Made by a program: the position numbers and the translations under genes. From Conidiobolus incongruus B7586 (Eukaryota > Entomophthoromycota > Entomophthoromycetes > Entomophthorales > Conidiobolaceae), in assembly GCA_000697335.1 (NCBI GenBank), contig JNEM01016715.1, forward strand, positions 1 through 22,786: a stretch of DNA of 22,786 nt, given 5' to 3'. Within the stretch, counting starts at the first letter, position 1; each line of letters starts with the position of its first letter. The notes beneath the pieces are model-generated. The model had not been told where the DNA came from. It ran no database searches and was given only the letters and a program-made list of their open reading frames with translations. Shown here piece after piece: positions 20,967 through 22,786 of this stretch.

Positions 20967-22786
20967 ATTAACAATCTCGACTGAGGGGGATAAAATCCTT
21001 CCGATTCAAAACACTTGCATAGATCAATTTAACACTGAAGTTTTAAATCTCATGAGCTTTTTAAACATATTTATATTACAATAACTATTGTAATTTTTCC
21101 ATCGTATATTAAACATTTTAAAACGATCATATCATAATAATTAATACTGTTTAATTTAATATATTTTATATTATTATATTATTATATTAAAATAAACTTA
21201 TATCAATATTGAATAATTATAAAGTTTTATTTATTATATTATAACCTGCAAATGTCAATTTCATTTCGAAGCAACTTTGTATTACACTATTATCAAGACT
21301 TAGATCCATTTCCTTCGGTATATTTATTCTTGTACTATCAAAATATGTTTTTTGTTTAACTAAATATTTTAACCTGATTAAATCATTCAATTTCAATCTT
21401 TTAAATTTATCAATTTGGATATTGTTAAATTGAGTACCTTCAAAAATTTTGATAATAATTAATAGATTGGTTGATTATAATATTAATTATAGTGATTATA
21501 TTATATAAGACAGAATCTTTCGATTTTAAAAATTATTTTATTATAATTAAATTTTACATATTTTTCATTTCATCTTATCTAAATATAATATTTGTTATCA
21601 TCATCCAAAAAAATATTTTTTTTGTAATTGAAATTTATTATTAATCAATTAATTTTTTTATAATTTTTATTTTAACATCATATAACAATTGATGAATTGA
21701 TATTAATAGTAATTTTTATATAATGAGAATATTATTAAAAATATGAATGATTTTATCTAATTGCTTTGACAATTATCAATTAATATTAAATTCAATGTTA
21801 ATATTTAATCCTATAATTATTATTTGAATATAGTTTAATTCTAAATATTCTCCAAAATATTTAAAATGAATTTAATAATGTATTGGATTTACAATAAATA
21901 TCTAATCTTAAATCATTATACACATAATATGAGCATATTGCATATAATTAGGGTCATGGTAATTTAGCAATCACCAGTCAATAATAATCAATAAGAATAA
22001 ACCATATTTTTTATGCAGTAGGTTTGTTAAAAAAATTTTAACATTTATTCAGTGATTAAATCGATTAAAATACACATTATCAATTCTTAATCAAAATTTA
22101 TTAATAGACATTTCTGATCTATAAATATATCCATCCATAAAATTAGTTAAAGTTTTTTTCAACTTATTATTAGAGTAAAGATTTAATATTTATCATTTTT
22201 ATTATAATTTTACATAAATTCAAGAATTTCAATTTAAAATCAATTTAAATTGATGATCAAAAACAAAATTGAATACCAATTATATTGATATTCTGGGACA
22301 ATGGTGATTACATGAAAATTTAATATATATCTTAATATCATGGTATCAGTATTTTGCTTTATCATAAAAGTAATATATTTAGTAAATGATTTGAATTTAT
22401 AGTTATATAATACTTTCTAAATTTTAATTTAAATAATTATAAAATTTTTAAAATACAATCTTTATAATTATAAATTAAAAAAAGATATATTTTTTAATTT
22501 AAAATTTTTCAAATATTTTATTAATTATAAAAATAAATTCATAATAAAATAAATAACAAAGTTTTTATTTTCATATATATATATATATTTATTAATCATT
22601 ATTCTTTATTTTATTTAATTATATTTATAATAAATTAAAATTATATAAAGATTTTTATTTTAAAATTATTATGATTTAAATATCAGTTTGATATTATCTT
22701 TCAAGTTCTTTAGTAAAATAATAAAATTAACTTATTTTTTGAAAAATATCAATTATTGTAAAATATATCAATTGAATATTAAAAAA
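20967..22786. other. AT-rich gene-free right end
   Basis: The first 100 nt are probably the PH-domain gene's 3' untranslated region. Beyond that is A/T-dominated sequence without a coding frame, RNA gene or clear repeat, except for a short AT microsatellite near 22580. Confidence 0.65.
22573..22588. repeat. Short (AT)n microsatellite
   Basis: Eight AT units in the gene-free right end of the window. Confidence 0.8.

Noticed and set aside
1-22786. CRISPR array, toxin-antitoxin or other prokaryotic system
   Set aside because: Spliced genes with GT-TAG introns show that this is eukaryotic nuclear DNA; no spaced direct repeats or prokaryotic operon structure are present.
1-22786. Intact transposon, LTR element or virus-like element
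   Set aside because: No integrase, transposase, reverse transcriptase or capsid frame and no paired terminal repeats could be recognised.

Overview
This 22.8 kb window looks like nuclear DNA from a fungus, probably an early-diverging lineage. The base composition is very AT-rich. Four protein-coding genes are separated by long AT-only stretches. Seventeen introns can be placed by reading through reconstructed proteins. All are short (49 to 63 nt), start with GT and end in TAG. The proteins are a fungal-type calmodulin kinase, an IPI1/TEX10 ribosome-assembly factor, a CSC1/PHM7-type channel and a PH-domain protein, all read with the standard genetic code. The exact lineage cannot be fixed from the sequence alone.

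Layout: positions 1-4362 are an AT-rich desert with no gene I can support, apart from an exact 19-nt Tn5/Nextera mosaic end at 735-753 that is almost certainly a library artefact. On the minus strand, 4363-6907 is a 12-exon IPI1/TEX10-like gene (649 aa), followed in tandem by a 6-exon CaMKI-type kinase at 7594-8932 (353 aa). A 1.9 kb divergent intergenic region (8933-10831) separates the kinase from a plus-strand two-exon CSC1/PHM7-like channel gene at 10832-13616 (910 aa). After a further 5.8 kb without a firm gene, an intronless plus-strand gene at 19386-20966 encodes a 526-aa PH-domain protein. The last 1.8 kb is again AT-rich desert.

The genes do not form a pathway: nuclear pre-60S assembly (IPI1), cytosolic calcium signalling (CaMKI), a membrane channel of a calcium-permeable osmosensing family (CSC1/PHM7), and a lipid- or protein-binding PH scaffold. 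The kinase and the channel are divergently transcribed and both touch calcium biology, but nothing in the sequence shows co-regulation.

The most notable biology is in the kinase gene. It contains two microexons, of 11 nt and 8 nt. The 8-nt exon carries most of the Asp codon and all of the Leu and Lys codons of the catalytic HRDLK loop, so skipping it would both shift the frame and remove the active site. No unmistakable new multi-gene system was found.
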